Of a stretch of DNA of 32,722 nt, positions 31,730 to 32,722 are shown one piece after another. The DNA is taken from positions 1 to 32,722 of the forward strand of contig JAFDYD010000034.1 in assembly GCA_018267615.1 (NCBI GenBank), in the 5' to 3' direction. The notes under the pieces are model-generated. The model was not told where the DNA came from and did not search any database. It saw only the letters and a program-made list of their open reading frames with translations. A program made the translations under genes and the position numbers. The DNA comes from Bacteroidota bacterium (GTDB lineage: Bacteria > Bacteroidota > Bacteroidia > Chitinophagales > Chitinophagaceae). Numbering within the stretch: the stretch's first letter is position 1; each line of letters starts with the position of its first letter.

Positions 31730-31838
31730 CTGGACGCTGAACGCTAAACGCATAACGCCGTTTAAATTCGTAAAATGTTTACGATACATTGCACGCGTTA
31801 TGCGTTATGCGTTATGCGTTTAGCGTTCAGCGTTCAAG
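31730..31838. repeat. Long inverted repeat, GCGTT/AACGC family, copy 2
   Basis: Left arm 31730-31758 and right arm 31809-31838 match over about 29 bp with one mismatch. The right side carries extra copies of the 7-bp unit gcgttat (three in total, about 31795-31815) where the left has one. The right arm overlaps the last four codons and stop of the minus-strand hydrolase gene. It separates convergent genes. Units are shared with 8691-8779. Confidence 0.87.
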
Positions 31839-32660
31839 CAGCGAATCAAGTTTCTGATGAAACAAAGGAAAATCATTTAGATTATTGTGGCTTCCGTTTT
31901 TCATTATCACAAATTCATCATTCTTTTTTAACACGGATTTTAATTGTTCCGCATTACTTAGGGGAACAATGCCATCATCAGTTCCGTGAAAGATAATCAC
32001 CGGGGCAGTCACTTTTTCCAAGAATTCATAGGTAGGTAAACGATAGTGTACGATTCGTTTTATTGGATAAATAGGTAGATAATGTGATATCAGTGAAGTC
32101 ATGCTGTAGTAGGGAGTTTCGAGAATAAGATATTTGCTATCTCGTATCGATGCGAGTTGAGCGGCGATGCCTGTGCCCATACTTTTTCCGTAGATAATAA
32201 TATTTGCCGGATCATATTTTGTTCTTGCCAATTTATACAATTGCAATGCGCAATCATACAAACGTTGTTCTGAGAATTTGCCGGTGCTCTTACCAAAACC
32301 AGGATAGTCGATCATCCATACTTCATAATTTTTTCCCGTAAAGTTGGGAGCATATTTCGCATACCAGCTGATATTTTTCCGGTTGCCGTGAAAATATAAT
32401 ACTACGCCTTTTGGAGTAGAATCCTTTGCACTGAATTGGATGATATTAAAATTCGTTTCGGCATTGTACGGGATATTGATTTCTTTATGCGGATAATTGA
32501 AGTCGTATTTTTTATTTTTCTCGATCGTAAGGGGATGAAACAACATATAATCCTGCAGATAATACAATGCAATACCAATTACGGCATAGAGAAGAAGCAA
32601 TACTTTTATCCAACGAAATAATTTTTTCTTTTTTTGTTTTCTTTCAAGAGGCGTAAGCAT
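31827..32660 (-). CDS. Membrane-anchored alpha/beta hydrolase (BEM46/ABHD13-like)
   Basis: 277 aa from the ATG at 32660; a TTG one codon earlier would only add a residue. After a basic N-terminus (KQKKKKLFRWIK) one hydrophobic helix at about 20-36 anchors the protein. The alpha/beta fold then runs from about 85, with the oxyanion motif YFHGN, the nucleophile elbow YGKSMGTG (Ser160), the acid in HGTDDGIVP (Asp228) and the base in NGSHNNL (His258). This is the usual order for serine hydrolases of the BEM46 group; substrate unknown. The last four codons lie in an inverted-repeat arm. Confidence 0.9.
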   Translation of the reverse strand: MLTPLERKQKKKKLFRWIKVLLLLYAVIGIALYYLQDYMLFHPLTIEKNKKYDFNYPHKEINIPYNAETNFNIIQFSAKDSTPKGVVLYFHGNRKNISWYAKYAPNFTGKNYEVWMIDYPGFGKSTGKFSEQRLYDCALQLYKLARTKYDPANIIIYGKSMGTGIAAQLASIRDSKYLILETPYYSMTSLISHYLPIYPIKRIVHYRLPTYEFLEKVTAPVIIFHGTDDGIVPLSNAEQLKSVLKKNDEFVIMKNGSHNNLNDFPLFHQKLDSLLER

Positions 32661-32676
32661 CAATATTATTTGCGGG

Positions 32677-32684
32677 CAAAGATA
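32677..32684 (-). promoter_or_regulatory. Bacteroidota-type -7 box for the alpha/beta hydrolase gene
   Basis: On the minus strand the sequence reads TATCTTTG, matching TAnnTTTG, 16 bp before the ATG at 32660. It directly abuts the repeat unit GTCTGAAC, so the -33 region lies in repeat DNA, as for metG. Confidence 0.5.
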
Positions 32685-32716
32685 GTCTGAACAGGGATTT
32701 GTCTGAACTTGGATTT
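32685..32716. repeat. Tandem GTCTGAAC-NN-GGATTT units at the window edge
   Basis: Two 16-bp direct repeats, 32685-32700 and 32701-32716, differ at two positions. Both carry the GAAC-NN-GGATT tip pattern of the inverted repeats at 23687 and 25998. This is probably the left arm of another such element cut by the window end; the partner arm is not visible. Confidence 0.65.
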
Positions 32717-32722
32717 ATGGGA

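Noticed and set aside
31730..31838. Possible CRISPR array because of regular short repeats
   Set aside because: Units are 7-9 bp, contiguous and arranged as one dyad; there are no 25-40 bp repeats with unique spacers and no cas genes.

Overview
The window looks like a chromosomal segment of a Bacteroidota bacterium, most likely a Chitinophagaceae-type member. The reasons are a type IX secretion (T9SS) C-terminal sorting domain, promoter -7 boxes of the TAnnTTTG type, little sign of Shine-Dalgarno sites, an FtsZ with the long Bacteroidota-style tail, a MetG with a KVSTS instead of KMSKS loop, and the compact murG-murC-ftsQ-ftsA-ftsZ order without ddl. The taxonomic call is inference; there is no rRNA or tRNA gene in the window.

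Layout. 49-8618 (+) is the distal half of the division and cell wall (dcw) cluster: ftsW, murG, murC, ftsQ, ftsA, ftsZ, closed by a rho-independent terminator. 8811-9743 (+) is a TIGR01777-type SDR epimerase. A long minus-strand block follows: an active/inactive M16 peptidase pair (12625-9868), an ABC-2 exporter with a small secreted protein (15069-12810), a metzincin without a signal peptide (15791-15132), a T9SS-sorted surface protein (17222-15987), a MarR regulator overlapping a GNAT acetyltransferase with a palindromic operator upstream, a Gfo/Idh/MocA oxidoreductase, a FadN-like beta-oxidation enzyme, a beta-hydroxyacid dehydrogenase and metG. Plus-strand tandem LD-carboxypeptidases (26152-28097) converge on catalase katA, which is divergent from oxyR with a consensus OxyR site between them. 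The right end holds an FkbM methyltransferase and a membrane-anchored alpha/beta hydrolase.

The most unusual content is not a gene. Most of the longer gaps between genes hold a long imperfect inverted repeat (arms about 23 to 110 bp), usually built from short 7-9 bp periodic units. At least six sequence families are present, some recurring at distant gaps. They occur in co-directional, convergent and divergent gaps, abut promoters, and in two cases supply the last codons and stop of a gene. A second, GC-rich palindromic element sits in frame inside three coding sequences (the ftsW 3' end, the murG 5' end and the middle of the FadN-like gene), reminiscent of the Rickettsia palindromic elements. 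I consider these two repeat systems the main leads. All alignments were done by eye and no database was searched.
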